From positions 372,001 to 436,000 of the forward strand of contig JACQDM010000007.1 of assembly GCA_016201045.1 (NCBI GenBank): DNA of 64,000 nucleotides, given 5' to 3'. Numbering within the stretch: position 1 is the stretch's first letter; the number at the start of each line of letters is the position of its first letter. The notes below the pieces were generated by a model. It ran no database searches. It was not told the origin of the DNA and saw only the letters and a program-made list of their open reading frames with translations. Source of the stretch: Afipia sp. GTDB taxonomy: Bacteria > Pseudomonadota > Alphaproteobacteria > Rhizobiales > Xanthobacteraceae. Shown here piece by piece: positions 1 through 8,538 of this stretch. A program made the position numbers and the translations under genes.

Positions 1-1
1 G

Positions 2-358
2 CCGATCGAAGTTCAGCATCTCAACGCGCACGCGACATCGACGCCGGTCGGCGACAATGGCGAACTGGCTGCGATCAAATCCGTATTCGGCAGCGATGGC
101 GGTATCGCGGTGACGTCGACGAAATCGGCGACAGGTCACCTGCTCGGCGCGGCAGGCGGGCTTGAGGCGATCTATTCCGTGTTGGCATTGCGAGACCAGA
201 TCGCGCCCGCAACGCTCAATCTCGATCACCCGGATGCGGCGGCCGAAGGCATCGATCTCGTTCGCGGCGCGGCGCGGCCGATGCCGATAGAACACGTTTT
301 GTCGAACGGTTTCGGTTTCGGCGGCGTCAATGCGAGTGTATTGTTCCGCGCGTGGTAA
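2..358 (+). CDS. beta-ketoacyl-ACP synthase, C-terminal part (cut by window edge)
   Basis: This is the 3' end of a condensing enzyme of the FabF/FabB (KAS I/II) type, which extends acyl chains on acyl carrier protein. The frame is open from base 2. The visible part holds both catalytic histidine regions: NAHATSTPVGD (normally HGTSTP.GD, here with Ala-Thr after the His) and KSATGHLLGAAGG with its conserved Lys and His. It ends in the usual glycine-rich tail NGFGFGGVNASVLF. The cysteine nucleophile would lie left of the window. The next gene starts 16 bases after the stop on the same strand, so the two are probably co-transcribed. The family is clear. Which KAS paralogue it is (housekeeping FabF or a secondary KAS) cannot be decided from this fragment. 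Confidence 0.9.
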   Translation, partial: PIEVQHLNAHATSTPVGDNGELAAIKSVFGSDGGIAVTSTKSATGHLLGAAGGLEAIYSVLALRDQIAPATLNLDHPDAAAEGIDLVRGAARPMPIEHVLSNGFGFGGVNASVLFRAW

Positions 359-374
359 CACGCGAGGCCGACAC

Positions 375-1238
375 ATGACACTCCCCGCCATCGACAACCG
401 CAATGCCGATCAGGCCGAATACTGGAATGGCCAAGGCGGGCAGCACTGGACCCAGCAGCAAAAGGTTCAGGACCTTGTGCTGGAGCCGGTGCTGGACATC
501 CTGATCGAGCGCGCCAAAATCAAACCTGGTGAACGGGTTCTCGATATCGGCTGCGGCTGCGGCGCATCGACCTTCGTCCTCGCGCAAAAGACCGGCTCGT
601 CGGGACACGTCACCGGCCTCGATATTTCTGAACCAATGCTCGGCCGCGCGCGCGAACTCACGCCGCAAGGCGCGCCGATAGACTTCGTACTGGCGGACGC
701 GACGGTTTACGATTTCAAACCTGCCAGCGTTGACATGCTTTTCTCGCGCTTCGGCGTAATGTTCTTCGCGGACCCGACCGCCTCATTCAAAAACATGCGG
801 AAGGCTCTCCGCCCGAACGGCCGCATGATCTTCGCCTGCTGGCGCACCCCGCGCGAAAACCCGATGCTGATCATGCCGCTTCAGGAAGCCTATAAGCATG
901 TGCCGAAACTTCCCGAAGTGAAGCCGGAAGACCCCGGCCCGTTCGCATTCGCAGATGACCAGCGCTTGAAGTCGATTCTCTCAGCCGCCGGATTCGCATC
1001 CGTTGAGATCGATCGCGCCGATCTCAAATTCGACATCGCAACCGGCAAGGGTCTCGACGCTGCACTTGAGACCGCGACCTCGATTGGACCCGCAAGCCGC
1101 GCCATCGCCGGACAACCGCCTGCCCTCGCCAAGGCTGCTGTCGAATCGATCCGCTCGGCGCTGGCGAAGCATCAGAGCGGCAATCGCGTGCTGCTGGACG
1201 GCTCGATCTGGATTGTCACAGCCGCGAACGGCAGCTGA
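375..1238 (+). CDS. class I SAM-dependent methyltransferase
   Basis: A 287-residue methyltransferase. Motif I is VLDIGCGCGASTFVLA (SAM-binding glycine loop), followed by VTGLDISEPMLGRAR with the acidic residue that contacts the ribose, and VDMLFSRFGVMFFADP as the post-motif II strand. This is the Methyltransf_11/25 architecture. The C-terminal third probably provides the substrate pocket. The start at 375 is chosen because an earlier in-frame ATG at 330 would overlap the ketoacyl synthase gene and adds residues unlike the family. The nearness to a fatty-acid condensing enzyme suggests a lipid or polyketide-like substrate, but that is inference. No substrate can be read from the sequence. Confidence 0.85.
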   Translation: MTLPAIDNRNADQAEYWNGQGGQHWTQQQKVQDLVLEPVLDILIERAKIKPGERVLDIGCGCGASTFVLAQKTGSSGHVTGLDISEPMLGRARELTPQGAPIDFVLADATVYDFKPASVDMLFSRFGVMFFADPTASFKNMRKALRPNGRMIFACWRTPRENPMLIMPLQEAYKHVPKLPEVKPEDPGPFAFADDQRLKSILSAAGFASVEIDRADLKFDIATGKGLDAALETATSIGPASRAIAGQPPALAKAAVESIRSALAKHQSGNRVLLDGSIWIVTAANGS

Positions 1239-1320
1239 GAGATACAATTCACAACATTACAGATGCGTCATATCGCGCAATGTGTCGGCGCGGCGGTAAT
1301 CTCTAGATTGCGGACGAGAT

Positions 1321-1340
1321 GGCGGAACCCGCCGTTTTGT
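1321..1340 (+). terminator. possible intrinsic terminator after the methyltransferase gene
   Basis: GGCGG-AAC-CCGCC forms a short GC-rich hairpin at 1321-1333, followed by gTTTTGTT. It lies between the methyltransferase stop and the next ribosome-binding site. The stem has only five pairs, so the call is tentative. Confidence 0.4.
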
Positions 1341-1377
1341 TGCCACTTGTCAAAAGGCAAACAACGGAGGAATTCGC

Positions 1378-1608
1378 ATGGTTCGCAAATATTCAAAAGG
1401 CGCATCGAAGAAAGTCGAGCGCGCTATGAAAGAACTCAATAAAGGCACATTGAGAAGCGGAAGATCGGGTAAGAAGGTCACGAGTCGCAAGCAAGCCATC
1501 GCCATCGGCCTTTCCGAAGCGCGCCGGGAAGGAAAGAAAGTGCCAGCCAAGAAAACCAAAAGGCGCTCGACCAAACGAGCTACGAAGCGCAAGACCCGCA
1601 AATCCTGA
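1378..1608 (+). CDS. small lysine-rich DUF6496-type protein
   Basis: A 76-residue, strongly basic protein. The N-terminal 55 residues carry the conserved DUF6496 pattern KYSKGASKKVERAMKEL, LRSGRSGKKV and QAIAIGLSEARREGKKVP. The tail is almost entirely Lys, Arg, Ser and Thr, like histone-H1-like bacterial tails. It may bind DNA or RNA through the tail, but the function of the family is not established. A strong ribosome-binding site (ACGGAGG) sits eight bases before the ATG. The gene is probably monocistronic, with a terminator-like hairpin upstream and only 27 bases before the next GTG start. Confidence 0.8.
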   Translation: MVRKYSKGASKKVERAMKELNKGTLRSGRSGKKVTSRKQAIAIGLSEARREGKKVPAKKTKRRSTKRATKRKTRKS

Positions 1609-1635
1609 AATTTGAGAAACAGGACATTTCGATAA

Positions 1636-2847
1636 GTGCAAGTTCACCGCCGGCGCGTTTTCTTTATCGAAGGCTATGAACCAAAGGGCGCCGGCGGATT
1701 CTATCGCCTGTTCAAGCGCGAATGGTTTCGTTTCCGCAAGAATTGGGGCGTGGACAGCACGCTGAGCGACGTTCGCTACGATTCCGATGACATCGCAGTA
1801 TGGGACATCGAAACCATCGGGCCCAATTGGCGCGCGTCGACACGCTACGAATTTCTGCGGCTCGAACATCAGATCAGAGACAATCTCGCGCAACCGCTTT
1901 GGCTTCAGCTTGCGCGCACGCTCCGCTGGATGGCCGGCGATTTGTCGACGGGTTCGCTATGGCGCGTGTATCGCGCATCGTGGCGAATGGGCGTGTTGCT
2001 GAGTTATTCTCAGGCGATGCTTGTTCTCTGGATTGCCCTCGCGCTGGCGGGCGGATGGGTCGTCGCAAATCCTGCCGACGTAAGCGGGCTCGCGCGTTTG
2101 GCCATCGGCGTTGCAACTACCCTCGCCGTCTTCGCGCTATTGCGACCGATTGCAGACGCGATGTTCGTCAATCAGCTGAATAATTGCTGGCCCTATCTGC
2201 GCGAATTCGCGCGCGGCAAACCCACCGGCTTTGACCGTTCGGTTGAACTTGTTGCACGCCGTGTCGTGACCGCAACGAAAGAAGGCGATGCCGACGAAAT
2301 CCTTATCGTCGGCCACAGCGCGGGAGCGATGCTGGCGCTGACGGCAACGCGGCTTGCGCTGAAGGCCGATCCGGATTTGGGGAAACACAGACCGGATATT
2401 GCCGTCATTACCGTCGGCTCGATCATGCCGTTGTTCGCGATGCATCCGGCGGCACAGAAGCTCCGTGATTCAATTTCAATCCTGTCGACCGAACCGACCG
2501 TGCTGTGGGCCGACTGTCAGGCGCTCGACGATTTCATGAACTTCAGCGATTTCGATCCGGTCGGGGGCGTCGGCATTGCAAACGATATCCGGCGCTGCAA
2601 CCCGCTGATCTGGCAGATCCCGTTCCGGGACATGATCTCCGCCGAGAGATTCAAGCGCATGCGTTTCGACTACTGGCGCAAGCACTATCAATACATCATG
2701 GCGAACGACCGCCGCGCGGGCTACGACTACTTCATGTCGGTCTGCGGTCCTGCGCCGTTCTCACTGTGGGCTGCACAAAAAGATGTCGATGCGATATTCG
2801 GGCCGGATGGCTCGTATCGCGTGGCCACGCTGAAAGCAGCCGAATAG
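1636..2847 (+). CDS. membrane-associated alpha/beta-hydrolase-like protein
   Basis: A 403-residue protein starting at GTG. Two hydrophobic segments lie near residues 125-175 (SYSQAMLVLWIALALAGGWVV and the following LAIGVATTLAVFALL stretch). The central motif ILIVGHSAGAMLALTATRLAL is a G-H-S-A-G nucleophile elbow typical of serine alpha/beta-hydrolases and lipases. The N-terminus VFFIEGYEPKGAGGFYRLFKREW fits the first strand of such a fold. The rest is not recognised. A serine esterase or lipase acting at the membrane is plausible, but the catalytic Asp/His were not assigned. It is convergent with the next gene, with one base between the two stop codons. Confidence 0.6.
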   Translation: MQVHRRRVFFIEGYEPKGAGGFYRLFKREWFRFRKNWGVDSTLSDVRYDSDDIAVWDIETIGPNWRASTRYEFLRLEHQIRDNLAQPLWLQLARTLRWMAGDLSTGSLWRVYRASWRMGVLLSYSQAMLVLWIALALAGGWVVANPADVSGLARLAIGVATTLAVFALLRPIADAMFVNQLNNCWPYLREFARGKPTGFDRSVELVARRVVTATKEGDADEILIVGHSAGAMLALTATRLALKADPDLGKHRPDIAVITVGSIMPLFAMHPAAQKLRDSISILSTEPTVLWADCQALDDFMNFSDFDPVGGVGIANDIRRCNPLIWQIPFRDMISAERFKRMRFDYWRKHYQYIMANDRRAGYDYFMSVCGPAPFSLWAAQKDVDAIFGPDGSYRVATLKAAE

Positions 2848-2848
2848 T

Positions 2849-4414
2849 TTAAACCCGCAGCGACTCAGCGAGCTTGTGCTTGAGGATTTTTCCGGTCGAT
2901 GTCGCGGGCAGCGCGTCGAGCACAACGATTTCCGCCGGGCGCTTGTACGACGTCAATTGCCCGCTCGCGTAAGTCATCAACTCCGACGGCGTCACTTTGG
3001 TGCCCTGCAGGAGCTGCACGAAAGCGACAACCTCTTCGTTGCCATCGATCGTGCGTCCGACCACGGCCGACTGCACAACGGCACCGTGCGAATTGAGCAC
3101 CGCCTCGATCTCCGCAGGATAGACGTTGAAACCAGAACGGATAATCATCTCCTTGGTGCGACCGACGATGAACATGCAGTCGCCGTCGAGCCGCGCGAGA
3201 TCGCCGGTGTTGAACCAGCCGCCGGCGTCGATTGCCTTCGCGGTCAGGTCCGGCGCGCGATAGTAACCGCGCATGACATTTAACCCTCGAACATGAAGTT
3301 CACCCACTTCGCCGTTTGGGACAGGCTTTCCGTCGCGGCCGATCAGCCGCGCTTCAACCCCCGGTAACAATTTGCCAACCGCCTGATCCTGACGCGGCGC
3401 ATCGAACCGCACGCCGGAAATGCCAGGTGCGCATTCGGTGATGCCGTAACCGTTCAACAGCGGCAGACCGAGTTCTTTCTCGGTGCGCGATTTCAGATCG
3501 AGATCGAGCGGCGCGCCGGCGACGCCGATCAATCGCAACGATCCCTTGTTCAACTTTTCGATTTCGGCGAGCGCCTTGTATTCAAGCAGCCTCTGATATG
3601 TCGCCGGAACGCCGTTCAGGATCGTGATATTTTCCTCTGCGAGCGCTTTGATCAGCGACGCCGGATCGTACTTGCTGACGAGGCGAACTGTACCGCCGGT
3701 CATCAGCGTCATCAGCAAAAGCGAAATGCCGACGATGTGTGAGATTGGAAGCACGACATAAAGTTTGTCGCGGTTATCCATCTTGCGGAAGCGCGCGGTC
3801 GTCATCGCGCTGAACAGCAGATTCTGGTGCGTCAGCATCACGCCTTTGGGAGTGCCCGTCGTGCCCGACGTGTAAATCAAAACCGCGACTTGCCGGGCAG
3901 CGTCCGTCTCGACCGGCTCGGCAGTGACTGACTTGTTCAGAGCCGTGACAGCGACGCCCTTCAGCGGCCCGATATCCTTAACCGGCGCGTTGCAGCGTTC
4001 GGCATGTGCCACCGCTTCCTTCGACACTGTAGGCGTGAAGAACATCCGGCGTGCGCCGCTGTGATCCCGTATCTGATCGAGTTCACGCGCCGACAGCCGC
4101 GGGTTGACGACGATGGCCCAGGCGTCGATGCGGCTCGCCGCCAGCAGAAGCCCCGCCAGTGCAATGCAGTTCTCGCTCACGATCATCACGCGGTCGCCAG
4201 CGCGAATTCCGAGCGCCTGCATCGCGGATGCAATCTCCGGAATGAATTCGGCGAGCTTGCGGTAGGACCAGACCTCGTTATCTCCAACCAGCGCCGGATG
4301 ATCCGGCGTGTGCGCCGCGAAGCGATCCATCACCTGATGCAGGCGCTTGGGGATGCTCGAAAGGATGTCCGCGACCTCGGCGGCGTCTCCGGTCTTCGTC
4401 AATCGAGCCTCCAT
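2849..4414 (-). CDS. class I adenylate-forming acyl-CoA synthetase
   Basis: A 521-residue acyl-CoA/fatty-acid ligase that activates a carboxylic acid as acyl-AMP and transfers it to CoA. Clear ANL-superfamily motifs are present: the P-loop-like YTSGTTGTPKGVMLTH, NGYGITECAPG (A5), FNTGDLARLDGD (A7), GRTKEMIIRSGFNVYPAEIE (A8 hinge) and the C-terminal LPATSTGKILKHKL carrying the catalytic lysine. The set is complete and the length is usual, so the enzyme should be active. The substrate cannot be read. The gene has its own promoter with an operator-like palindrome in the spacer (4456-4472), and it is divergent from an SDR/GST pair. It may act in degradation of an unusual acid together with the CoA-transferase and second ligase further right. 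Confidence 0.9.
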   Translation of the reverse strand: MEARLTKTGDAAEVADILSSIPKRLHQVMDRFAAHTPDHPALVGDNEVWSYRKLAEFIPEIASAMQALGIRAGDRVMIVSENCIALAGLLLAASRIDAWAIVVNPRLSARELDQIRDHSGARRMFFTPTVSKEAVAHAERCNAPVKDIGPLKGVAVTALNKSVTAEPVETDAARQVAVLIYTSGTTGTPKGVMLTHQNLLFSAMTTARFRKMDNRDKLYVVLPISHIVGISLLLMTLMTGGTVRLVSKYDPASLIKALAEENITILNGVPATYQRLLEYKALAEIEKLNKGSLRLIGVAGAPLDLDLKSRTEKELGLPLLNGYGITECAPGISGVRFDAPRQDQAVGKLLPGVEARLIGRDGKPVPNGEVGELHVRGLNVMRGYYRAPDLTAKAIDAGGWFNTGDLARLDGDCMFIVGRTKEMIIRSGFNVYPAEIEAVLNSHGAVVQSAVVGRTIDGNEEVVAFVQLLQGTKVTPSELMTYASGQLTSYKRPAEIVVLDALPATSTGKILKHKLAESLRV

Positions 4415-4449
4415 GCCGCCTCTGACCGCATTAAAGCCGGTCGACCTGA

Positions 4450-4478
4450 AATAAAGGTTCTTTTTAAGAACCCGTCAA
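4450..4478 (-). promoter_or_regulatory. promoter with 17-bp operator in the -35/-10 spacer
   Basis: On the minus strand, TTGACG (4478-4473) is followed by exactly 17 bases and then TTTATT (4455-4450). The 17-base spacer is a perfect inverted repeat: GGTTCTT-3 bases-AAGAACC (4456-4472). It lies 36 bases or more upstream of the acyl-CoA synthetase ATG. A related but imperfect half-site (AAGAACC, 4610-4616) lies before the divergent SDR gene. The same arrangement occurs at 10523-10539 and 14262-14278. Confidence 0.75.
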
Positions 4479-4632
4479 GGCTGGAGACTTTCGCGCGATT
4501 CCAGCACTGCATATCGCTCTGCAGCAAAGTACGCCGATACTGCTTGGCTTGCCCGGTGCGGTCCATTTACATTCCCGCTCACAGAGGCTACAAGCAGTAA
4601 GTATCAAATAAGAACCTATTTCGGAGGCTGGA

Positions 4633-5373
4633 GTGGCTGGTAAAGGCGCGGTTCTTCTGGTCGGCGCTGGCGATGCCATCGGCTCGGCAGTCGCGAAACG
4701 TTTCGCAAGGGGCGGCTACAAGGTCTGCATCGCCCGCCGCGAAGGCGACAAATCCAAAGCGCTTGTGGATGAGTTGACCGCCGAGGGCCATTCGATGCGC
4801 GCGTTCAGTGTCGATGCGCGGCAGGAGGCCGAAGTTCAGAAGCTTTTCGCGCAGGTCGAGAAGGAAGTCGGCCCCATCGAAGTCTGCCTGTTCAACGCCG
4901 GCTCCAACGTCAACAAGCCGCTCGTCGAGACAACCGAGAAACTGTTCTTCAAAGCATGGGAATTGGCTTGCTACGCCGGCTTTTTGGTCGGGCGCGAAGC
5001 CGCCAAATACATGACGCAGCGCGGACACGGTACCATCCTGTTCACCGGCGCGACCGCCAGCATGCGCGGCGGCAAAGGCTTCGCCGCATTCGCCTCGGCG
5101 AAATTCGGGTTGCGGGCGGTCGCTCAAGCGATGGCGCGCGAACTCGGGCCGAAGAACATCCATGTCGTGCATCTGGTCATAGATGCGGCGGTGGACAGCG
5201 AAGCGATTCACCAGCGAATGAAGGCCGCGAAGGGCATCGAGACCAGCGACATTCCGCCGGACAGCCTCACCAAGACGGATTCGATTGCGGACGCCTATTG
5301 GTACGCGCATCATCAGCGTAAGGATGGCTGGACATTCGAACTCGATCTGCGGCCGTCCGTGGAGCCCTGGTGA
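4633..5373 (+). CDS. SDR-family protein with Phe in place of the catalytic Tyr
   Basis: A 246-residue short-chain dehydrogenase/reductase-like protein. The nucleotide-binding loop is VGAGDAIGSAVAKRFA (TGxxxGIG variant) and NAGSNV corresponds to the NNAG motif. The active-site block reads GATASMRGGKGFAAFASAKFG: the Lys of YxxxK is kept but the Tyr is Phe. This matches the SDR subgroup whose members lack the canonical Tyr, so oxidoreductase activity is uncertain. The GTG start at 4633 is supported by TCGGAGG six bases upstream. The downstream GST gene starts two bases after the stop, so both are one transcription unit, divergent from the acyl-CoA synthetase. Confidence 0.8.
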   Translation: MAGKGAVLLVGAGDAIGSAVAKRFARGGYKVCIARREGDKSKALVDELTAEGHSMRAFSVDARQEAEVQKLFAQVEKEVGPIEVCLFNAGSNVNKPLVETTEKLFFKAWELACYAGFLVGREAAKYMTQRGHGTILFTGATASMRGGKGFAAFASAKFGLRAVAQAMARELGPKNIHVVHLVIDAAVDSEAIHQRMKAAKGIETSDIPPDSLTKTDSIADAYWYAHHQRKDGWTFELDLRPSVEPW

Positions 5374-5374
5374 A

Positions 5375-6049
5375 ATGGCAGCACCCGATCTGACACTATG
5401 GGGCGTCGGGACCAGCCGCACGGTGCGGCCGCACTGGGCGCTGCATGAACTCGGCTTGAAATACACGACGCAGGCTATCGGTCCACGCACCGGCGAAACC
5501 AAGACCGCCGAATACACTAAACTCAACCCGCGTCAGAAGGTGCCGCTGCTACAGGACGGCGATTTCTGTATCGGCGAAAGCGCCGCCATCGTCGCCTATC
5601 TGTCGCGGACCTATTCTACGCCGGAGAGAGCACTTATTCCCGAATCACAGCGGGACTACGCCGCATGGCTCGAATGGTGTTTTTTCATCGTCACCGAACT
5701 GGATTCGACGAGCCTCTATGTCATGCGCCGCCATCGCGCCGATGCGCTCGGTCCGTTGTACGGAATTGCGCCGGAGGTTGTGGCTCAGGCGGGCGAATAT
5801 TTCCGCCAGCAGCTGCGGCATGTCGAAGTCGCACTATCCGACGGACGAACGCATTTGATGGGCGACAAATTCACCAGCGCCGACATTTTGCTGACAACCT
5901 GCCTCGACTGGGCCATCGTGTACGATGTCGGCATCTGCGACAACGCCTATCCATATCTGGAGCGCATGCGCGCGCGCCCCGCCTATCAGCGGGGCACGGC
6001 GGCGAATGTCCCGCCCGCCGCCGGCGAACCGATCAAGCGCCCTGCGTGA
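5375..6049 (+). CDS. glutathione S-transferase family protein
   Basis: A 224-residue cytosolic-type GST. The N-terminal thioredoxin-like domain runs over residues 1-85 (LTLWGVGTSRTVRPHWALHELGLKY, NPRQKVPLLQDGDFCIGESAAIVAYL), with the cis-Pro (KVPLL) and the Glu-Ser pair that binds the glutathione gamma-glutamyl group. The helical C-terminal domain includes the usual SADILLTTCLDW N-capping box. The ATG at 5375 is chosen because the preceding codons belong to the SDR gene. It is coupled to the SDR (stop TGA, one base, ATG), which suggests a joint role in reduction or detoxification of an electrophile. The substrate is unknown. Confidence 0.85.
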   Translation: MAAPDLTLWGVGTSRTVRPHWALHELGLKYTTQAIGPRTGETKTAEYTKLNPRQKVPLLQDGDFCIGESAAIVAYLSRTYSTPERALIPESQRDYAAWLEWCFFIVTELDSTSLYVMRRHRADALGPLYGIAPEVVAQAGEYFRQQLRHVEVALSDGRTHLMGDKFTSADILLTTCLDWAIVYDVGICDNAYPYLERMRARPAYQRGTAANVPPAAGEPIKRPA

Positions 6050-6052
6050 AAG

Positions 6053-7144
6053 CTATTCGTTGTAGTTGAAATATTTGAAGCCGTGCTGCTTTACGAGTTC
6101 GTCGCGCTGCGCTTCGTTCAGATCTTCCCGCATCATTTCCTTGACCATGTCGCCAAATGATGTGGTCGGCTTCCAGCCCAGCTTCTGGAAGGCCTTGGTG
6201 GGATCGCCAAGCAGCGTCTCGACTTCGGCGGGACGGAAATAGCGCGCATCCACTTCGACAAGGCAGCGCCCGGTTGCCGTATCGTATCCTTTTTCGTTGA
6301 CGCCCTCGCCTTCCCAGCGCAGAGCGATACCGACTTCCTTCGCGGCCAATTCGACGAACTGCCGCACCGAATGCTGCTTGCCGGTGGCGATCACGAAATC
6401 TTCTGGCTTCTCCTGCTGCAGCATACGCCACTGCATCTCGACGTAATCGCGTGCGTGGCCCCAGTCGCGCAACGCGTTGAGATTGCCGAGATAGAGTTTG
6501 TCCTGCAGGCCCAATTTGATACGCGCCATCGCGCGCGTGATCTTACGCGTCACGAAGGTTTCGCCGCGCACCGGCGACTCGTGATTGAACAGAATGCCGT
6601 TGCACGCGAACATATTGTACGCCTCGCGATAATTCACTGTGATCCAGTAAGCGTAGAGTTTCGCGACGGCGTAAGGCGAGCGCGGATAGAACGGCGTGGT
6701 TTCCTTCTGCGGCACTTCTTGAACCAAGCCATAAAGTTCTGACGTCGACGCCTGATAGAATTTTGTCTTCTTTTCAAGATTTAAGATGCGGATCGCTTCT
6801 AGAATACGCAGCGTACCGAGTGCGTCGGAGTTCGCGGTGTATTCCGGCTCTTCGAACGACACCGCGACATGGCTTTGCGCGGCGAGATTGTAGATTTCGT
6901 CGGGCTGCACTTCCTGCACGATGCGGATCAGGCTCGATGAATCCGTCAGATCGCCGTGGTGCAGCGTCAGGTCATAACCCTTGTCGTGAGGGTCGTGATA
7001 GAGATGATCGATGCGGTCGGTGTTGAACAGCGACGTTCGCCGTTTTACGCCGTGGACCGAATAACCCTTCGACAGCAGCAATTCGGCGAGATACGCGCCG
7101 TCTTGTCCGGTGATCCCCGTAATCAGTGCAGTTTTGCCGGACAT
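6053..7144 (-). CDS. gmd: GDP-mannose 4,6-dehydratase
   Basis: A 363-residue extended SDR enzyme that converts GDP-mannose to GDP-4-dehydro-6-deoxy-mannose, the first step to GDP-fucose, GDP-rhamnose or GDP-perosamine for surface polysaccharides. The N-terminal [21 protein letters not shown] is the NADP-binding motif. [17 protein letters not shown] is specific to the family, and TSELYGLVQ plus [12 protein letters not shown] hold the catalytic Thr/Glu and Yxxx[16 protein letters not shown] matches the GDP-mannose binding loop. The length is typical. No other nucleotide-sugar gene is adjacent. It lies 11 bases downstream of an LptF-type permease gene on the same strand, so the pair is probably one operon for envelope glycolipid biogenesis. 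Confidence 0.95.
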   Translation of the reverse strand: MSGKTALITGITGQDGAYLAELLLSKGYSVHGVKRRTSLFNTDRIDHLYHDPHDKGYDLTLHHGDLTDSSSLIRIVQEVQPDEIYNLAAQSHVAVSFEEPEYTANSDALGTLRILEAIRILNLEKKTKFYQASTSELYGLVQEVPQKETTPFYPRSPYAVAKLYAYWITVNYREAYNMFACNGILFNHESPVRGETFVTRKITRAMARIKLGLQDKLYLGNLNALRDWGHARDYVEMQWRMLQQEKPEDFVIATGKQHSVRQFVELAAKEVGIALRWEGEGVNEKGYDTATGRCLVEVDARYFRPAEVETLLGDPTKAFQKLGWKPTTSFGDMVKEMMREDLNEAQRDELVKQHGFKYFNYNE

Positions 7145-7155
7145 TCACTTCTCTT

Positions 7156-8310
7156 TCAAATTGGCCGCAGCGCGATCAGCCGCGACAGCAGAGCGCGGCC
7201 GTAATCGATCAGTCGCGTGGGGGCATCGATCACCAGCCCGCGCGAAATCAGTACGATACTTGTAAGGCAGGTCAACGCCAGAAGCAGATACTGCGCAACA
7301 ATTGCACCCGGAATTGCCGCCGAAACGGTCGAAAGACCAAATCCTGTGATGCGCACGGCGAGGATTCCGAAAATCAAAACCGCGATGGCGAAATTTCTCG
7401 TCTGTCGCGTGGTACGCGCCGGGCCCAGCACAGCGAATGCCAACAGCACAAATGCGAATGGATAGAGTGGCGCAAAAAAGCGGTCATGCAGTTCCGCGCG
7501 GAACGCGCCGGGAGCCGCATTGATCACCGGATCGTTCGGGTCCGGAAACGCGATGTTCCATGTCGATCGCTCGCGCGTGCCGTAAGTGACGTTCTGCGCA
7601 GCGTTGGAGAATTGCGAAAGATCGAACGCATAGCTCTTGAAGGCGACCAGCGCCGGATCGCGCTTGCCGGTTTCGAACCGCTGCAGATTGCCATCCTGCA
7701 ATACCAGCACCGAGCCGCGCTCGTTTTTCTGTACCGCGCCGCGTTCTGCAATGATGTCGATGCGCTCTGCCGGATTGCGCTGATCGTCGATGAAAATTCC
7801 GGTCAGGACGCCACCGGGCAGCCGCTCGGAGATGCGGATGGTCAGACCGCCCAGTTTGGCGAATTCTCCCGGTCGCAGGATATTCGTCAGAACGTCGGCG
7901 CCGATTTCGGCCTGCCATTGCTTCAGATCGCGAAGGCACTGCGGCGCCAGATAAAGCGACAGAAACGCGACGAACACGCTGACAGTCACCGTTGCAATCA
8001 TGAAGGGGCGCAGAAACCGGCTGGGCGACAACCCCGCTGCGTTCATCACGATGATTTCGGATTCTGTCGCGAGGCGGTTGAGCGTGTACATGACCGCGAT
8101 CAAGAGCGCGATCGGCGCGATGATCATCGCAAGCAGCGGTATAGCCAGGCCCGTCACGCCGAAGAATACAAGGATGGTCTGGCCTTGACTGGTCATCAGG
8201 TCGAGACCGCGCAGGGCCTGCGTGATCCAGATGATTCCCGTCAGCGAGACAAGGACAATCAGGAAAGCCTGCAAGGTGCCGCGCACGATATATTTGTCGA
8301 TCGCGCTCAT
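7156..8310 (-). CDS. lptF: LptF/LptG-family lipopolysaccharide export permease
   Basis: A 384-residue inner-membrane protein of the YjgP/YjgQ family, which pairs with LptG and the LptB ATPase to lift LPS out of the inner membrane. Three transmembrane helices precede a large periplasmic jellyroll-like domain (about residues 115-265), and three follow it. The N-terminal MSAIDKYIVRGTLQAFLIVLVSLTGIIWITQALRG and NRLATESEIIVMNAAGLSPSRFLRPF stretches are LptF signatures. LptG would normally sit directly downstream. Here the downstream neighbour is gmd and no lptG is present in the window, so this may be a separate copy dedicated to a different glycolipid, or lptG lies elsewhere. Confidence 0.85.
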   Translation of the reverse strand: MSAIDKYIVRGTLQAFLIVLVSLTGIIWITQALRGLDLMTSQGQTILVFFGVTGLAIPLLAMIIAPIALLIAVMYTLNRLATESEIIVMNAAGLSPSRFLRPFMIATVTVSVFVAFLSLYLAPQCLRDLKQWQAEIGADVLTNILRPGEFAKLGGLTIRISERLPGGVLTGIFIDDQRNPAERIDIIAERGAVQKNERGSVLVLQDGNLQRFETGKRDPALVAFKSYAFDLSQFSNAAQNVTYGTRERSTWNIAFPDPNDPVINAAPGAFRAELHDRFFAPLYPFAFVLLAFAVLGPARTTRQTRNFAIAVLIFGILAVRITGFGLSTVSAAIPGAIVAQYLLLALTCLTSIVLISRGLVIDAPTRLIDYGRALLSRLIALRPI

Positions 8311-8538
8311 GCCGTTGTCCGCACCTCAAACGTCCGAAAAGATTGAATCGTCGCAGAGCCATGTGCGCGCCGATTCCACACCGTTCGCGTTACAGTTGCC
8401 GTTTGGGCAAATCAAGACAAGCCGGGATCGCAATGGCTTGAATATACGGAAGAATTAAGATTCTTGCCCGCTGCGCCAGCAAACCCGGCGTTCACTCTGC
8501 TCAAAACAGCGCAAGGGACTTTCGGCCGACAGTTATCG

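Noticed and set aside
4600-4616. second full copy of the 17-bp operator before the SDR gene
   Set aside because: Only the right arm AAGAACC is intact; the left arm matches poorly, so it is noted as a half-site only.
7126-8346. 406-codon open frame antisense to lptF
   Set aside because: It is rich in Arg, Gln and His and has no domain; it mirrors the codon bias of the true LptF gene on the other strand.
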